The notes: generated by a model not told the origin, from the letters alone. DNA of 21,355 bases from an uncultured Macromonas sp. (GCA_946481585.1 CAMLOF010000018.1:1-21355), one strand, 5' to 3'; shown: positions 7,809 to 16,992, counted from the stretch's first letter. A program made the numbers and translations.

Positions 7809-9932
7809 ATGCCCGACGCCGTGTCCCCCACGCCAGCGGCCGCCGCCGAGCGCAAACCGCTTTCCGCGCCACAAAAGGCGATGCGCAAGCTTGGCTTGGT
7901 GCGTGCCATCGACCTGGCACTGCACCTGCCATTGCGCTACGAGGACGAAACGCGCATCGTGCGCCTGGCTGATGCGCGTGAGGGCGAAACCGTGCAGATC
8001 GAAGGCACGGTCACGGCCAGCGAGGTGAGTTTTCGACCGCGCAGACAGTTGCTCGTCACGCTGGACGACGGCAGCGACACCTGCACGCTGCGCTTCTTCA
8101 GCTTCTATCCCTCGCACCAGAAAACCTTGGAGCCCGGAGCGCGTATCCGTGCCCGGGGCGAGTTGCGTGGCGGCTTTCTCGGCTGGACGATGATGCACCC
8201 CAGCTTCCGCGCAGCGGGTGGCGAGCTGCCCGCCGCACTCACGCCGGTCTACCCCACCAGTGCAGGCTTGCCCCAGGCCTATCTGCGCCGCGCCGTGGTT
8301 TCGGGCCTGGAGCGCGCCCAACTGAGCGACACGGTACCGCCCGAGGCCGTGGCCGAATGCCCAGGCGTGCGCGGCTGGACGCTGCGGCAGGCGCTGCAGT
8401 TCCTGCACCACCCCACGCCAGATGTGTCCCTGGCTGCGCTGGAAGACCGCTCGCACCCCGCGTGGCAGCGCCTCAAGGCCGAAGAACTGCTGGCCCAGCA
8501 ACTGTCCCAGTACCAGGCCAAGCTGGAGCGCGACCTTTTGCGCGCGCCACCACTGGCCGCCCGCACGGGCGGGCTCCACGAGCAGCTTCTGGCCGCGTTG
8601 CCGTTCCAGCTCACCAACGCACAACGCCGCGTGGGCGATGAAATTGCCCAGGATTTGGCCCGCCCGGTGCCCATGCACCGACTGCTGCAGGGCGACGTGG
8701 GCAGCGGCAAGACCGTGGTCGCCGCACTGGCCGCCACACTGGCCATCGACGCTGGCTGGCAGTGCGCCCTGATGGCGCCCACCGAAATCCTGGCCGAGCA
8801 GCACTTTGCCAAACTGGTCGGCTGGCTCACGCCCTTGCTGGCGCCGCTGGGCAAGGAGGTCGCCTGGCTCACCGGCAGCCAGAAGAAAAAAGAGCGCAAG
8901 GAGATGCTCGAACGCATCGAAAGCGGCCGCGCAGCGCTGGTGGTGGGCACACATGCCGTCATTCAGGAACAGGTGCGCTTTCAGCGCCTGGCGCTGGCGC
9001 TCATCGACGAGCAGCACCGCTTTGGCGTAGCCCAGCGCCTGGCCCTGCGAGAAAAGATGCAGGAAGCCGGGCTGGAGCCCCACCTGCTGATGATGAGTGC
9101 CACCCCCATCCCGCGCACGCTCGCCATGAGCTATTACGCCGATCTTGACGTTTCCACCATCGACGAGTTACCGCCGGGGCGCACGCCCATCGTGACCAAG
9201 GTGGTGGCTGACAGCCGCCGCGACGAGGTGATCGAGCGCATCCGCGCCCAGGTGGCGCAGGGGCGTCAGGTCTATTGGGTGTGCCCGCTGATCGAAGAGA
9301 GCGAGGCGCTGGACCTGAACAACGCCACCGCCACTCACGCCGAGTTGAGTGCGGCCATGACCGGCGTCACCAGCCCCGACGGTTCCCCCATCTTGGTGGG
9401 GCTCCTGCATTCCCGCATGCCAGTGGCCGAGAAGAAGGCCGTCATGGCGCTGTTCAGCAGTGGGGCCATGGGCGTGCTGGTCAGCACTACCGTTATCGAG
9501 GTGGGTGTGGACGTGCCCAACGCCTCCCTCATGGTCATAGAGCATGCAGAGCGCTTTGGCCTGAGCCAACTGCACCAGCTGCGGGGCCGGGTGGGGCGGG
9601 GTGCGGCCGCGTCTGCCTGCGTGCTGCTGTACGCCACCAACGAGGGCGGGCGGGTCAGCGAGACCGCGCGTGAGCGTCTGCGCGCCATGGCCGAAACCCA
9701 CGACGGCTTCGAGATCGCCCGGCGCGACCTCGAGATACGTGGCCCTGGCGAATTCCTGGGCGCCCGCCAATCAGGCGCAGCCATGCTGCGCTTCGCCGAC
9801 CTTGCCACCGACACCCATCTGCTGGAGTGGGCGCGGACCTGGGCCCCCAAAATGCTTGCCAAATGGCCGGATATGGCGCAAAAACACGTGGATCGCTGGT
9901 TGGGTGGAAAATCCGACTATCTGAAAGCCTGA
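7809..9932 (+). CDS. recG: ATP-dependent DNA helicase RecG
   Basis: RecG is a monomeric double-stranded DNA translocase that reverses stalled replication forks and remodels Holliday junctions and R-loops. The 707-residue protein has an N-terminal wedge (OB-fold) domain in about residues 45-150, then superfamily 2 helicase motifs. These are GDVGSGKT (Walker A, 295-302), APTEILAEQH, GTHAVIQ, DEQHRFG (400-406, Walker B), MMSATPIPRTLA, STTVIEVGVDVPNA and the QLRGRVGRG motif. The C-terminal LRAMAETHDGFEIARRDLEIRGPGEFLGARQSG is the RecG TRG/hook region. Length is close to the family norm (about 690). It ends 13 bases before oxyR, so the two are probably one transcript. Identification is secure. Confidence 0.98.
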   Translation: MPDAVSPTPAAAAERKPLSAPQKAMRKLGLVRAIDLALHLPLRYEDETRIVRLADAREGETVQIEGTVTASEVSFRPRRQLLVTLDDGSDTCTLRFFSFYPSHQKTLEPGARIRARGELRGGFLGWTMMHPSFRAAGGELPAALTPVYPTSAGLPQAYLRRAVVSGLERAQLSDTVPPEAVAECPGVRGWTLRQALQFLHHPTPDVSLAALEDRSHPAWQRLKAEELLAQQLSQYQAKLERDLLRAPPLAARTGGLHEQLLAALPFQLTNAQRRVGDEIAQDLARPVPMHRLLQGDVGSGKTVVAALAATLAIDAGWQCALMAPTEILAEQHFAKLVGWLTPLLAPLGKEVAWLTGSQKKKERKEMLERIESGRAALVVGTHAVIQEQVRFQRLALALIDEQHRFGVAQRLALREKMQEAGLEPHLLMMSATPIPRTLAMSYYADLDVSTIDELPPGRTPIVTKVVADSRRDEVIERIRAQVAQGRQVYWVCPLIEESEALDLNNATATHAELSAAMTGVTSPDGSPILVGLLHSRMPVAEKKAVMALFSSGAMGVLVSTTVIEVGVDVPNASLMVIEHAERFGLSQLHQLRGRVGRGAAASACVLLYATNEGGRVSETARERLRAMAETHDGFEIARRDLEIRGPGEFLGARQSGAAMLRFADLATDTHLLEWARTWAPKMLAKWPDMAQKHVDRWLGGKSDYLKA

Positions 9933-9945
9933 ACCGATAGCAGCC

Positions 9946-10917
9946 ATGACCCTGACCGAACTCAAATACATCGTCGCCGTGGCGCGCGAGAAGCACTTCG
10001 GCAAGGCGGCTGAGGCCTGTTTCGTCTCGCAGCCCACGCTCAGCGTGGCCATCAAGAAGCTGGAAGAAGAGCTGGAGCTCAAGCTCTTCGAGCGCAACGC
10101 CAGCGAGGTGGCAGTCACCCCCCTGGGCGAGGAAATCGTGCGTCAGGCGCAGGTCGTGCTGGAACAGGCTGCGTCCATCAAAGAGATTGCCAAGCGCGGC
10201 AAGGACCCGCTGGCCGGCCCGCTGCGGCTGGGCGTCATCTACACCATCGGCCCCTATTTGCTGCCCGATCTGGTCAGGCAGGTGATCGAACACACCCCAC
10301 AGATGCCGCTGATGCTGCAAGAAAACCTCACGGCCAAGCTGCTGGAGCAGCTGCGTCTGGGTGAGATCGATGCAGCCATCCTGGCCGAGCCCTTTCCCGA
10401 CACCAACCTGGCCATCGCCCCTCTGTACGACGAGCCCTTCGTGGCCGTGGTGCCCGTGGCGCACCCTCTGGCCCAGCGTGACAGCATCACCTCCGAAGAA
10501 CTCAAACAAGAGACCATGCTGCTGCTGGGCACCGGGCACTGCTTCCGCGACCACGTGCTGGAGGTCTGCCCCGAGTTCGCCCGCTTCTCCAACGACGCCG
10601 AAGGCATTCGCAAGAGCTTCGAGGGCTCCTCGCTGGAGACCATCAAGCACATGGTGGCTGCGGGCATGGGCATCACCCTGGTGCCGCGCCTGAGTGTGCC
10701 CGCGTCTGCGCTGGGGCCGGGCGCCAAGACCCTGCCGCCCGGTTCAGGCCCCGGTGACAGCTCCTACGTGCGTTACCTGCCCTTCGCGGGCGACCCGCCC
10801 ACACGACGCGTGGTGCTGGCCTGGCGGCGCAGCTTCACACGTTACGAGGCCATCGCGGCCCTGCGCAACGCCATCTATGCGTGTGAGCTGCCTGGTGTGA
10901 AGCGCCTGTCGTCCTGA
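9946..10917 (+). CDS. oxyR: Hydrogen peroxide-sensing LysR regulator OxyR
   Basis: A 323-residue LysR-type activator of the peroxide response. The N-terminal helix-turn-helix ([31 protein letters not shown]) is the OxyR type. The redox pair is in place at exactly the E. coli positions: C199 in GTGHCFRDH and C208 in EVCPEF. Oxidation of these to a disulfide is the known activation switch. The [20 protein letters not shown] and [21 protein letters not shown] segments are also diagnostic. The C-terminus is slightly extended. It lies directly behind recG and ahead of ubiA. In Pseudomonas the same two genes are linked in the order oxyR-recG. No katG, katA or ahpC is in the window. Confidence 0.97.
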   Translation: MTLTELKYIVAVAREKHFGKAAEACFVSQPTLSVAIKKLEEELELKLFERNASEVAVTPLGEEIVRQAQVVLEQAASIKEIAKRGKDPLAGPLRLGVIYTIGPYLLPDLVRQVIEHTPQMPLMLQENLTAKLLEQLRLGEIDAAILAEPFPDTNLAIAPLYDEPFVAVVPVAHPLAQRDSITSEELKQETMLLLGTGHCFRDHVLEVCPEFARFSNDAEGIRKSFEGSSLETIKHMVAAGMGITLVPRLSVPASALGPGAKTLPPGSGPGDSSYVRYLPFAGDPPTRRVVLAWRRSFTRYEAIAALRNAIYACELPGVKRLSS

Positions 10918-10946
10918 TTTCCTTTTTCTCCTCGGCTCTTTTCCCT

Positions 10947-11804
10947 GTGCGCGACAAGCTCTCTCTTTATCTTGACCTGATCCGTTGGAACCGGCCCGCA
11001 GGCTGGCTGTTGCTGCTGTGGCCCAGCCTGTCTGCGCTCTGGGCGGCTTCGGGTGGCTGGCCGGGCTGGCACCTCCTGGTGGTGTTCGTTCTGGGCACCA
11101 TCCTCATGCGCAGTGCCGGGTGTTGTGTGAACGACGTGGCCGACCGCGAATTCGATCGCCACGTCAAGCGCACTGCCCAACGGCCGGTCACCAGCGGCCG
11201 CATATCCGTGAAAGAGGCCCTCACCGTCGGTGCCGTGTTGGCATTCGCCGCCTTTCTGCTGGTGTTGACCACCACGGCAGCGGCCATTGCGTGGTCTTTC
11301 CCTGCTCTTGCCGTTGCGCTGATCTACCCTTACGCCAAGCGTGTGGTGTCCATGCCGCAGGCGGTGCTGGGCGTGGCCTTCAGCTTCGGCATACCCATGG
11401 CCTACGCCGCAGTGCAAAGCCAGGTGCCCTGGCAAGCCTGGGCGTTACTGGTGGCCAACCTGTTCTGGGTCCTGGCCTACGACACCGAATACGCCATGGT
11501 GGACCGGGACGACGACCTCAAGATCGGTATGAAGACCTCGGCCATCACCCTTGGCCGCTGGGACGTGCTGGCCGTCACTGCCTTCTATTTGGTGCACCTG
11601 GGTCTGTGGGGCGGCCTGCTGTGGACGTTGGCAGGGGGCTGGCTGTTTGGGTTGGCGTTGGTGCTGGCACTGGTGCAAGTGGTTTGGCACTACACCATGA
11701 TCCGCGCCCGCACCCGCGAGGGGTGCTTCCGCGCCTTCCGACTGAACCACTGGCTGGGCTTCACCCTTTTTGTCGGGTTGGCGCTCCAGTTGGCCTTGGG
11801 CTGA
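10947..11804 (+). CDS. ubiA: 4-hydroxybenzoate polyprenyltransferase
   Basis: UbiA attaches the polyprenyl (octaprenyl in most betaproteobacteria) chain to 4-hydroxybenzoate in the inner membrane, an early step in ubiquinone synthesis. The 285-residue protein has the two Asp-rich motifs of the superfamily: [19 protein letters not shown] (about residues 58-76) and [20 protein letters not shown] (about 178-197). About eight to nine hydrophobic helices surround them. The N-terminus [22 protein letters not shown] fits the family, supporting the GTG start. The 29 bases before it are almost pure pyrimidine (TTTCCTTTTTCTCCTC) and contain no Shine-Dalgarno. It follows oxyR and converges on proC with seven bases between the stops. 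Confidence 0.97.
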   Translation: MRDKLSLYLDLIRWNRPAGWLLLLWPSLSALWAASGGWPGWHLLVVFVLGTILMRSAGCCVNDVADREFDRHVKRTAQRPVTSGRISVKEALTVGAVLAFAAFLLVLTTTAAAIAWSFPALAVALIYPYAKRVVSMPQAVLGVAFSFGIPMAYAAVQSQVPWQAWALLVANLFWVLAYDTEYAMVDRDDDLKIGMKTSAITLGRWDVLAVTAFYLVHLGLWGGLLWTLAGGWLFGLALVLALVQVVWHYTMIRARTREGCFRAFRLNHWLGFTLFVGLALQLALG

Positions 11805-11811
11805 TCCGTAT

Positions 11812-12645
11812 TCAGCGGCCGAATTCGTCGCCCAGCTCCCGGGCGCGTTCGCGCGCAGCGTGCATGGCTTTGACGAAAGCGTCCGCCACGCCGCTGTCGG
11901 CCATGGATGTCAACGCGGCGTAGGTTGTGCCTCCCTTGGAGGTCACGCGCTCCCGCAGCACCTCGGGCGGTTCGTCGGACGATTGCGCCAGGGTGGCAGC
12001 ACCCACGAACGTGCCAATCGCCAACTCGGTGGCGGTCTGCGCGCTCAGCCCCATTTCGGTGCCCGCACGGCGCATGGCCTCCAGGAAGTAAAACACATAG
12101 GCGGGGCCGGAGCCCGACAGGGCGGTCACGGCGTCCAGATCCGACTCCGCGTTGAGCCAGACGAAACGCCCGGTGGTGCCGACCACGGCATCCACCAGCT
12201 TCCGGTCCTCCGGGCTCGCCTCTGGGCGTGCATACAGCCCCGTCATCCCAAGCCCGACAAGCGCTGGGGTGTTGGGCATGGCGCGCACAATGCGCTCGGT
12301 GCCCAACCAGGCAACCATGCTGTCGCTGCGGATACCTGCGGCCACGCTCAGGTGCAGCGCATTGTGGGTGTGGGCGGCACAGGCCAGTGCCGCGTCCTTG
12401 AAGGTCTGGGGCTTCACCGCCCAAACCACGGCGTGTGCCGTACCCAGTGCGGGGCCAGCCTGCTCGAAAGTCTGCACCCCGAACTCGGCGCGCAACTTGT
12501 CGCGCTGGGCGGCAAAGGGTTCGACCACGTCGATCTGCGTCGCAGGCAGACCCTGGCGGATCAGCCCGCCAATGATCGCGCTGGCCATGTTCCCGCCGCC
12601 GATGAAGGCCAGGCGGGTACCTGAAGGGAGGGTGCTGGTGTTCAT
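11812..12645 (-). CDS. proC: Pyrroline-5-carboxylate reductase
   Basis: ProC reduces 1-pyrroline-5-carboxylate to proline with NAD(P)H, the last step of proline synthesis in the cytoplasm. The 277-residue protein starts MNTSTLPSG and has the N-terminal Rossmann motif AFIGGGNMASAIIGGL and VVWAVKPQ. It also has RIVRAMPNTPALVGLGMTGL and the C-terminal family signature ALSGSGPAYVFYFLEAM with VTSKGGTT. I chose the ATG at 12645. A TTG codon two residues upstream (12651) is an alternative, and the GGTGA upstream is better spaced for that TTG. It is transcribed alone, divergent from the ribosomal operon. Identification is secure. Confidence 0.97.
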   Translation of the reverse strand: MNTSTLPSGTRLAFIGGGNMASAIIGGLIRQGLPATQIDVVEPFAAQRDKLRAEFGVQTFEQAGPALGTAHAVVWAVKPQTFKDAALACAAHTHNALHLSVAAGIRSDSMVAWLGTERIVRAMPNTPALVGLGMTGLYARPEASPEDRKLVDAVVGTTGRFVWLNAESDLDAVTALSGSGPAYVFYFLEAMRRAGTEMGLSAQTATELAIGTFVGAATLAQSSDEPPEVLRERVTSKGGTTYAALTSMADSGVADAFVKAMHAARERARELGDEFGR

Positions 12646-12676
12646 GGCCAAGCATTGTCACCGTTTCCGCCGTGAT

Positions 12677-12696
12677 TTGTGGTGCCTGGGCCACAA
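12677..12696. repeat. Short inverted repeat in the proC-rplN gap
   Basis: TTGTGG (12677-12682) and CCACAA (12691-12696) form 6-base arms around 8 bases, with another TTGTG at 12698. It sits upstream of both proC and the rplN promoter. It may be an operator or chance. Confidence 0.25.
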
Positions 12697-12715
12697 CTTG
12701 TGCCGTCTAGGGTAC

Positions 12716-12744
12716 TTGACTCGCTGATTCCGATGTGCAACAAT
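12716..12744 (+). promoter_or_regulatory. Sigma-70 promoter of the spc ribosomal operon
   Basis: TTGACT (12716-12721, five of six consensus bases) and AACAAT (12739-12744, four of six) are separated by the optimal 17 bases. Transcription should start near 12751, giving a leader of about 140 bases before rplN. E. coli also has a spc promoter just before rplN. This is the best promoter match in the left part of the window. Confidence 0.65.
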
Positions 12745-12750
12745 GCGCAG

Positions 12751-12842
12751 CTTCGCCCTTTTGGGGTGAAGTATTTCTGCCCACCGAAGCCGGGGTGCTT
12801 TCAGTCTTGAGAGCGTGCTGGTGACGACGGGCCCAAGACTGA
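12751..12842 (+). promoter_or_regulatory. Structured 5' leader of the spc operon
   Basis: Two hairpins are predicted by eye. The first, 12751-12771, starts at the expected transcription start: CTTCGCCC pairs with GGGTGAAG (one G-U pair) around a 5-base loop. The second has perfect 9-base arms TCAGTCTTG (12801-12809) and CAAGACTGA (12834-12842) around 24 bases. A smaller 5-base-pair helix is possible at 12786-12801. No T run follows, so these are not plain terminators. Regulation by a ribosomal protein or stabilisation of the message are possibilities; I do not recognise the fold. Confidence 0.45.
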
Positions 12843-12892
12843 TCGCCTGCTGCCGTGGTGGTGGCTGGGATTCAAGTTGGGACTTAAATCAA

Positions 12893-13261
12893 ATGATCCA
12901 AACGCAATCTCGACTCGATGTTGCTGACAACACGGGTGCCAAGTCCGTGATGTGCATCAAGGTGCTGGGTGGTTCCAAGCGCCGGTACGCCAGCGTGGGC
13001 GACATCATCAAAGTGAGCATCAAGGAAGCCGCTCCGCGTGGCCGCGTCAAAAAAGGCGAGGTTTACAACGCTGTGGTCGTTCGCACCGCCAAGGGCATCC
13101 GCCGTGGTGATGGCGCCTTGATCAAGTTCGATGGCAACGCCGCAGTGTTGCTCAACGCCAAGCTGGAGCCCATCGGCACCCGCATCTTCGGACCCGTGAC
13201 GCGCGAACTGCGTACCGAAAAGTTCATGAAGATCGTGTCCCTGGCGCCCGAGGTCCTGTAA
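12893..13261 (+). CDS. rplN: 50S ribosomal protein L14
   Basis: L14 is a universal protein of the large subunit, next to L19 at the subunit interface. The 122 residues match the E. coli length. They begin [33 protein letters not shown] and include the family motif [20 protein letters not shown]. The open frame extends 26 codons upstream to a GTG, but that stretch does not resemble L14; the ATG is preceded by a weak GGGA ten bases away. It is the first gene of the spc operon here. The usual preceding genes rplP, rpmC and rpsQ are absent. Confidence 0.98.
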   Translation: MIQTQSRLDVADNTGAKSVMCIKVLGGSKRRYASVGDIIKVSIKEAAPRGRVKKGEVYNAVVVRTAKGIRRGDGALIKFDGNAAVLLNAKLEPIGTRIFGPVTRELRTEKFMKIVSLAPEVL

Positions 13262-13270
13262 GGAATCGTC

Positions 13271-13591
13271 ATGAACAAGATCCGTAAAGGCGACGAAGTG
13301 ATCGTCATCGCTGGCCGCGACAAGGGCAAGCGTGGCACCGTGGTCCAGCGCGCAGACGAAGAGCGCGTGCTGGTCGAAGGTGTGAACCTGGTGAAGAAGC
13401 ACACCAAGCCCAACCCCATGAAGGGTGTGGCTGGCGGCATCGTGGAGAAATCCATGCCCATCCACCAGTCCAACGTGGCCATCTTCAACGCGGCCACCGG
13501 CAAAGCCGATCGCGTGGGTGTGAAAGTGCTGGCTGACGGCAAAAAAGTGCGCGTCTTCAAGTCCAGCGGCGAAGAAATCAAGGTGGCATGA
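13271..13591 (+). CDS. rplX: 50S ribosomal protein L24
   Basis: L24 is an assembly-initiating protein of the large subunit that binds the 5' region of 23S rRNA. The 106-residue protein has the N-terminal KOW motif in [21 protein letters not shown] and the family segment [15 protein letters not shown], with [16 protein letters not shown] after it. A TAAGGA ribosome site overlaps the rplN stop codon. It ends one to four bases from rplE, which suggests coupled translation. Confidence 0.98.
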   Translation: MNKIRKGDEVIVIAGRDKGKRGTVVQRADEERVLVEGVNLVKKHTKPNPMKGVAGGIVEKSMPIHQSNVAIFNAATGKADRVGVKVLADGKKVRVFKSSGEEIKVA

Positions 13592-13593
13592 CC

Positions 13594-14133
13594 ATGGCAC
13601 GCTTCCAACAAATCTACCGCGACAAGATTGCGCCTGCTCTGAAGGAGCAGTTCGGTTACACCTCCGTGATGGAAGTGCCGCGCATCACCAAGATCACCCT
13701 GAACATGGGTGTGAGCGAAGCTGTGGCCGACAAGAAGGTCATGGACAACGCAGTTGGTGACCTCACCAAGATCGCTGGCCAGAAGCCCGTGGTTACCAAA
13801 GCCCGCAAGGCTATCGCCGGTTTCAAGATCCGCGAAGGTCAGGCCATCGGCTGCATGGTGACCCTGCGTGGCGCCCAGATGTATGAATTCCTGGACCGTT
13901 TCGTCACCGTGGCCCTGCCCCGCGTGCGTGACTTCCGTGGTATTTCCGGCAAGGCTTTCGACGGCCGCGGCAACTACAACATCGGCGTGAAAGAGCAGAT
14001 CATCTTCCCCGAAATCGAATACGACAAGGTGGATGCACTGCGTGGTCTGAACATCAGCATCACGACGACGGCCAAGAGCGACGAAGAGTGCAAGGCTCTG
14101 CTGGCTGGTTTCCGTTTCCCGTTCAAGAACTGA
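13594..14133 (+). CDS. rplE: 50S ribosomal protein L5
   Basis: L5 binds 5S rRNA and contacts the P-site tRNA. The 179 residues equal the E. coli length and carry [52 protein letters not shown] and the C-terminal [20 protein letters not shown] chose the ATG at 13594 for agreement with the family. Another ATG at 13588 overlaps the rplX stop codon (ATGA) and would add two residues; translation may begin at either. In E. coli, S8 represses the operon at the start of rplE; I saw no convincing S8-type site here. Confidence 0.97.
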   Translation: MARFQQIYRDKIAPALKEQFGYTSVMEVPRITKITLNMGVSEAVADKKVMDNAVGDLTKIAGQKPVVTKARKAIAGFKIREGQAIGCMVTLRGAQMYEFLDRFVTVALPRVRDFRGISGKAFDGRGNYNIGVKEQIIFPEIEYDKVDALRGLNISITTTAKSDEECKALLAGFRFPFKN

Positions 14134-14141
14134 GGTGGCGT

Positions 14142-14447
14142 GTGGCTAAACAAGCTTTGCTCCAGCGTGAACTGAAGCGCGAGAAACTCGCCGCCAAGTT
14201 TGCCAACAAATACAACGAGTTGAAGGCCATCGCCAAGGATGCCCAGCGTTCCGATGAAGAGCGCGACGCAGCCCGCCTGGCCCTGCAGAAACTGCCCCGC
14301 AACGCCAACCCGACCCGCCAGCGCAACCGTTGTGAAATCACCGGTCGCCCCCGTGGCACCTTCAAGCAGTTCGGCCTGGGCCGCATGAAGGTCCGCGAAA
14401 TGGCTTTTGCCGGTGAAATTCCCGGCGTGACCAAGGCCAGCTGGTAA
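14142..14447 (+). CDS. rpsN: 30S ribosomal protein S14
   Basis: S14 binds the head of 16S rRNA. The protein is 101 residues, the length of the zinc-independent type, and has only one Cys in [22 protein letters not shown] where zinc-binding forms have four. The start codon is GTG; the GAGGTGG ribosome site overlaps the rplE stop. An upstream extension of the frame overlaps rplE and does not match the family. Conserved C-terminus [17 protein letters not shown]. Confidence 0.97.
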   Translation: MAKQALLQRELKREKLAAKFANKYNELKAIAKDAQRSDEERDAARLALQKLPRNANPTRQRNRCEITGRPRGTFKQFGLGRMKVREMAFAGEIPGVTKASW

Positions 14448-14464
14448 GCCGTAGGAGTAACGAA

Positions 14465-14860
14465 ATGAGCATGAGTGATCCTATCGCCGATATGCTGACC
14501 CGCATCCGCAACGCGCAAATGGTCGACAAGGCCATCGTGGCCATGCCTTCTTCCAAAGTGAAGGCCGCCATTGCGCAAGTGCTGAAGGACGAGGGTTACA
14601 TCGACGGTTTCCAAGTCAAGACCGAGGGCGGCAAGAGCCAGCTCGAGATCGCCCTGAAGTACTACGCCGGTCGCCCCGTGATCGAGCGTATCGAACGCGT
14701 CAGCCGTCCTGGCCTGCGCATCTACAAGGGTGCCAAGTCCATTCCTCAGGTCATGAACGGCCTGGGGGTTGCCATCGTTACCACGCCCAAGGGTGTGATG
14801 ACCGATCGCAAAGCCCGCGCTGCCGGTGTCGGCGGTGAAGTGTTGTGTTACGTCGCCTGA
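14465..14860 (+). CDS. rpsH: 30S ribosomal protein S8
   Basis: S8 is a primary binding protein of 16S rRNA and, in E. coli, the translational repressor of the spc operon. The 131-residue protein shows [32 protein letters not shown] and the C-terminal [29 protein letters not shown] ribosome site precedes the first ATG; the second ATG two codons later is less well placed. Length and sequence are normal for the family. Confidence 0.98.
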   Translation: MSMSDPIADMLTRIRNAQMVDKAIVAMPSSKVKAAIAQVLKDEGYIDGFQVKTEGGKSQLEIALKYYAGRPVIERIERVSRPGLRIYKGAKSIPQVMNGLGVAIVTTPKGVMTDRKARAAGVGGEVLCYVA

Positions 14861-14884
14861 CGCGGGCATTGAGGAGAATCTGAA

Positions 14885-15418
14885 ATGTCTCGTGTAGGTA
14901 AATTGGCTGTGACCATTCCGCAAGGCGTGGAAGTCAGCGTCAAGCCGGACACCATCAGCGTCAAGGGCGCCCTGGGCGCCATGAGCCTGGCACTGAATCC
15001 CCTGGTGAAGGTCGAGAACGCCGACGCCAAGCTGTCGTTCACCCCGGTGGACGAGTCCCGCGACGCCAACGCCATGAGCGGCACCATCCGCCAGCTCGTG
15101 AACAACATGGTTCTGGGTGTGAGCAAAGGCTTCGAGAAGAAGCTGAGCCTGATCGGTGTGGGTTACAAGGCTGCTGCCTCTGGCAACAAGCTGAACCTGG
15201 CCGTGGGTTTCTCCCACCCCGTTGACTTCGTGATGCCCGAAGGCATCACCGTTGCCACCCCGACCCCGACGGAAATCGTTGTCAAGGGTGCTGACCGTCA
15301 GCGCGTGGGCCAGATCGCCGCGGAAATCCGCGCCGTGCGCCCCCCCGAGCCCTACAAGGGCAAGGGCATCCGTTATGCGGATGAGAAGGTCATCATCAAA
15401 GAGACCAAGAAGAAATAA
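14885..15418 (+). CDS. rplF: 50S ribosomal protein L6
   Basis: L6 lies near the factor-binding site of the large subunit. The 177 residues equal the E. coli length and form two related domains. Motifs include [51 protein letters not shown] and the C-terminal [23 protein letters not shown] ribosome site is eight bases before the ATG. It follows rpsH by 24 bases. Confidence 0.98.
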   Translation: MSRVGKLAVTIPQGVEVSVKPDTISVKGALGAMSLALNPLVKVENADAKLSFTPVDESRDANAMSGTIRQLVNNMVLGVSKGFEKKLSLIGVGYKAAASGNKLNLAVGFSHPVDFVMPEGITVATPTPTEIVVKGADRQRVGQIAAEIRAVRPPEPYKGKGIRYADEKVIIKETKKK

Positions 15419-15429
15419 GGACTGCGAAC

Positions 15430-15795
15430 ATGTTGACGAAAAAAGAACAGCGTTTGCGCCGTGCCCGTCAGACCCGCATCCGCATTGCACAGCAAGGCGC
15501 CGTGCGTCTGACCGTGAACCGCACCAACCTGCACATCTACGCCAACGTCATTTCCGGCGACGGCTCCAAGGTGCTGGCCTCTGCGTCCACCGTCGAAGCC
15601 GAAGTGCGCGCCCAGCTGGGTGCTGCTGGCAAGGGCGGCAACAAAGCCGCTGCCGAACTGATCGGCAAGCGCATTGCCGAGAAGGCGAAAGCCGCCGGCA
15701 TCGAGAAAGTGGCCTTCGACCGTTCCGGTTTTGCTTACCACGGCCGTGTCAAAGCCCTGGCAGATGCCGCGCGTGAAGCCGGCCTGCAGTTCTGA
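15430..15795 (+). CDS. rplR: 50S ribosomal protein L18
   Basis: L18 binds 5S rRNA together with L5. The 121-residue protein (E. coli 117) has the Arg-rich N-terminus [28 protein letters not shown] and the C-terminal [32 protein letters not shown]. An AGGA ribosome site overlaps the rplF stop codon, and the gap to rplF is 11 bases. Confidence 0.98.
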   Translation: MLTKKEQRLRRARQTRIRIAQQGAVRLTVNRTNLHIYANVISGDGSKVLASASTVEAEVRAQLGAAGKGGNKAAAELIGKRIAEKAKAAGIEKVAFDRSGFAYHGRVKALADAAREAGLQF

Positions 15796-15809
15796 TTGGG
15801 GAAATGCAA

Positions 15810-16328
15810 ATGGCAAAGATGCAAGCAAATGTGAAGAGCGAAGCCAACGACGACGGCTTGCGCGAAAAGATGATTGCGGTCAACCGCGTGACCAAAGTGG
15901 TCAAGGGCGGCCGCATCATGGGTTTCGCAGCACTGACCGTGGTTGGTGACGGCGACGGCCGCGTCGGTATGGGCAAGGGCAAGGCCCGCGAAGTGCCCGT
16001 GGCCGTGCAGAAGGCCATGGACGAGGCCCGCCGCAACATGTTCAAGGTGCAGCTCAAGAGCGGCTCCCTGCAACACGCGGTTCAAGGCCACCATGGTGCT
16101 TCCAACGTGATGATGCTGCCCGCCGTCAAAGGTACCGGCATCATCGCTGGCGGCCCGATGCGCGCTGTGTTCGAGGTGCTGGGTATTACCGACGTCGTGG
16201 CCAAGAGCCATGGCTCGAGCAACCCCTACAACCTGGTTCGCGCCACCCTGGACGCCCTGAAGAACTCTACGACTCCTGCCGAAGTGGCTGCCAAGCGCGG
16301 CAAGTCGGTGGAAGACATCCTGGGTTGA
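15810..16328 (+). CDS. rpsE: 30S ribosomal protein S5
   Basis: S5 contributes to decoding accuracy and lines the mRNA entry site. The 172-residue protein has the S5 double-stranded RNA-binding fold ([43 protein letters not shown]) and the C-terminal [36 protein letters not shown]. An ATG lies two codons upstream at 15804, but the GGGGA ribosome site ends only one base before it; spacing to 15810 is seven, and MAKMQ fits relatives. Residues 70-90 are less conserved than the rest. Confidence 0.96.
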   Translation: MAKMQANVKSEANDDGLREKMIAVNRVTKVVKGGRIMGFAALTVVGDGDGRVGMGKGKAREVPVAVQKAMDEARRNMFKVQLKSGSLQHAVQGHHGASNVMMLPAVKGTGIIAGGPMRAVFEVLGITDVVAKSHGSSNPYNLVRATLDALKNSTTPAEVAAKRGKSVEDILG

Positions 16329-16339
16329 TTGGAACGATC

Positions 16340-16522
16340 ATGACGACCACCAACACCATCAAAGTGCAACTCGTGCGCAGCCCCATCGGCTGCAAAGAGT
16401 CCCACCGCGCCACCGTGCGTGGCCTGGGTCTGCGCAAGCTCAACAGCATCAGCGAACTGCAGGATACCCCCGCAGTGCGCGGCATGATCAACAAGATCAG
16501 CTACCTGGTCAAAGTGATCTGA
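16340..16522 (+). CDS. rpmD: 50S ribosomal protein L30
   Basis: L30 is a small protein of the large subunit. The 60-residue sequence has the family pattern [28 protein letters not shown] and [14 protein letters not shown]. The ATG at 16340 is preferred over the TTG further upstream because it gives the family length; GGA precedes it by six bases. It lies 11 bases after rpsE. Confidence 0.96.
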   Translation: MTTTNTIKVQLVRSPIGCKESHRATVRGLGLRKLNSISELQDTPAVRGMINKISYLVKVI

Positions 16523-16535
16523 TCGGAGTCAAGAC

Positions 16536-16967
16536 ATGGAACTCAACACTCTCAAGCCCGCAGCTGGCGCCAAGCACGCCAAGCGTCGCGTGGGCCGTGG
16601 CATCGGCTCCGGTCTGGGCAAGACCGCTGGTCGCGGTCACAAGGGCCAGAAGTCCCGTGCCGGTGGCTACCACAAGGTCGGCTTCGAAGGCGGTCAAATG
16701 CCTTTGCAGCGTCGCCTGCCCAAGCGCGGTTTCAAGTCTCAAAGCCTGAAGTTCAACGCCGAGGTGACCTTGGCTGACCTGCAGGTGCTGGGTGCATCCG
16801 AAGTGGATGTCCTGGTGCTCAAGCAGGCCGGTCTGGTTCCTGAACTGGCCAAGAAAGTCAAGGTCATCAAGACTGGCGAGCTCAGCATCGCTGTCAAGCT
16901 GTCCAACATCGGCGCCACCGCCGGTGCGAAGGCTGCCATCGAAGCCGCTGGCGGCTCGCTGGCCTGA
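16536..16967 (+). CDS. rplO: 50S ribosomal protein L15
   Basis: L15 is a late-assembly protein of the large subunit with a long N-terminal extension into the RNA core. The 143 residues (E. coli 144) start [22 protein letters not shown], followed by the Gly/Lys-rich [33 protein letters not shown] and a globular C-terminal domain. It precedes secY by 25 bases, the standard order. Confidence 0.98.
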   Translation: MELNTLKPAAGAKHAKRRVGRGIGSGLGKTAGRGHKGQKSRAGGYHKVGFEGGQMPLQRRLPKRGFKSQSLKFNAEVTLADLQVLGASEVDVLVLKQAGLVPELAKKVKVIKTGELSIAVKLSNIGATAGAKAAIEAAGGSLA

Positions 16968-16992
16968 TCTGGCGTAACACACGGAATCGCTT

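Noticed and set aside
7494..9083. Open frame of 529 codons opposite the zinc-ribbon and recG genes
   Set aside because: Mirror frame of secure genes with Gln/Ala/Gly-rich composition and no motif.
12733..12810. Small open frame starting ATGTGCAACAAT that might be a leader peptide
   Set aside because: Its start lies within the promoter, upstream of the expected transcription start, and it has no ribosome site.
12815..12892. In-frame 26-codon upstream extension of rplN from a GTG
   Set aside because: The added residues do not resemble L14, whose N-terminus MIQTQ is nearly invariant; the stretch overlaps the leader hairpin.
13560..13640. S8 repressor site at the rplX-rplE junction, as in E. 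coli
   Set aside because: No hairpin resembling the S8-binding helix could be drawn by eye.
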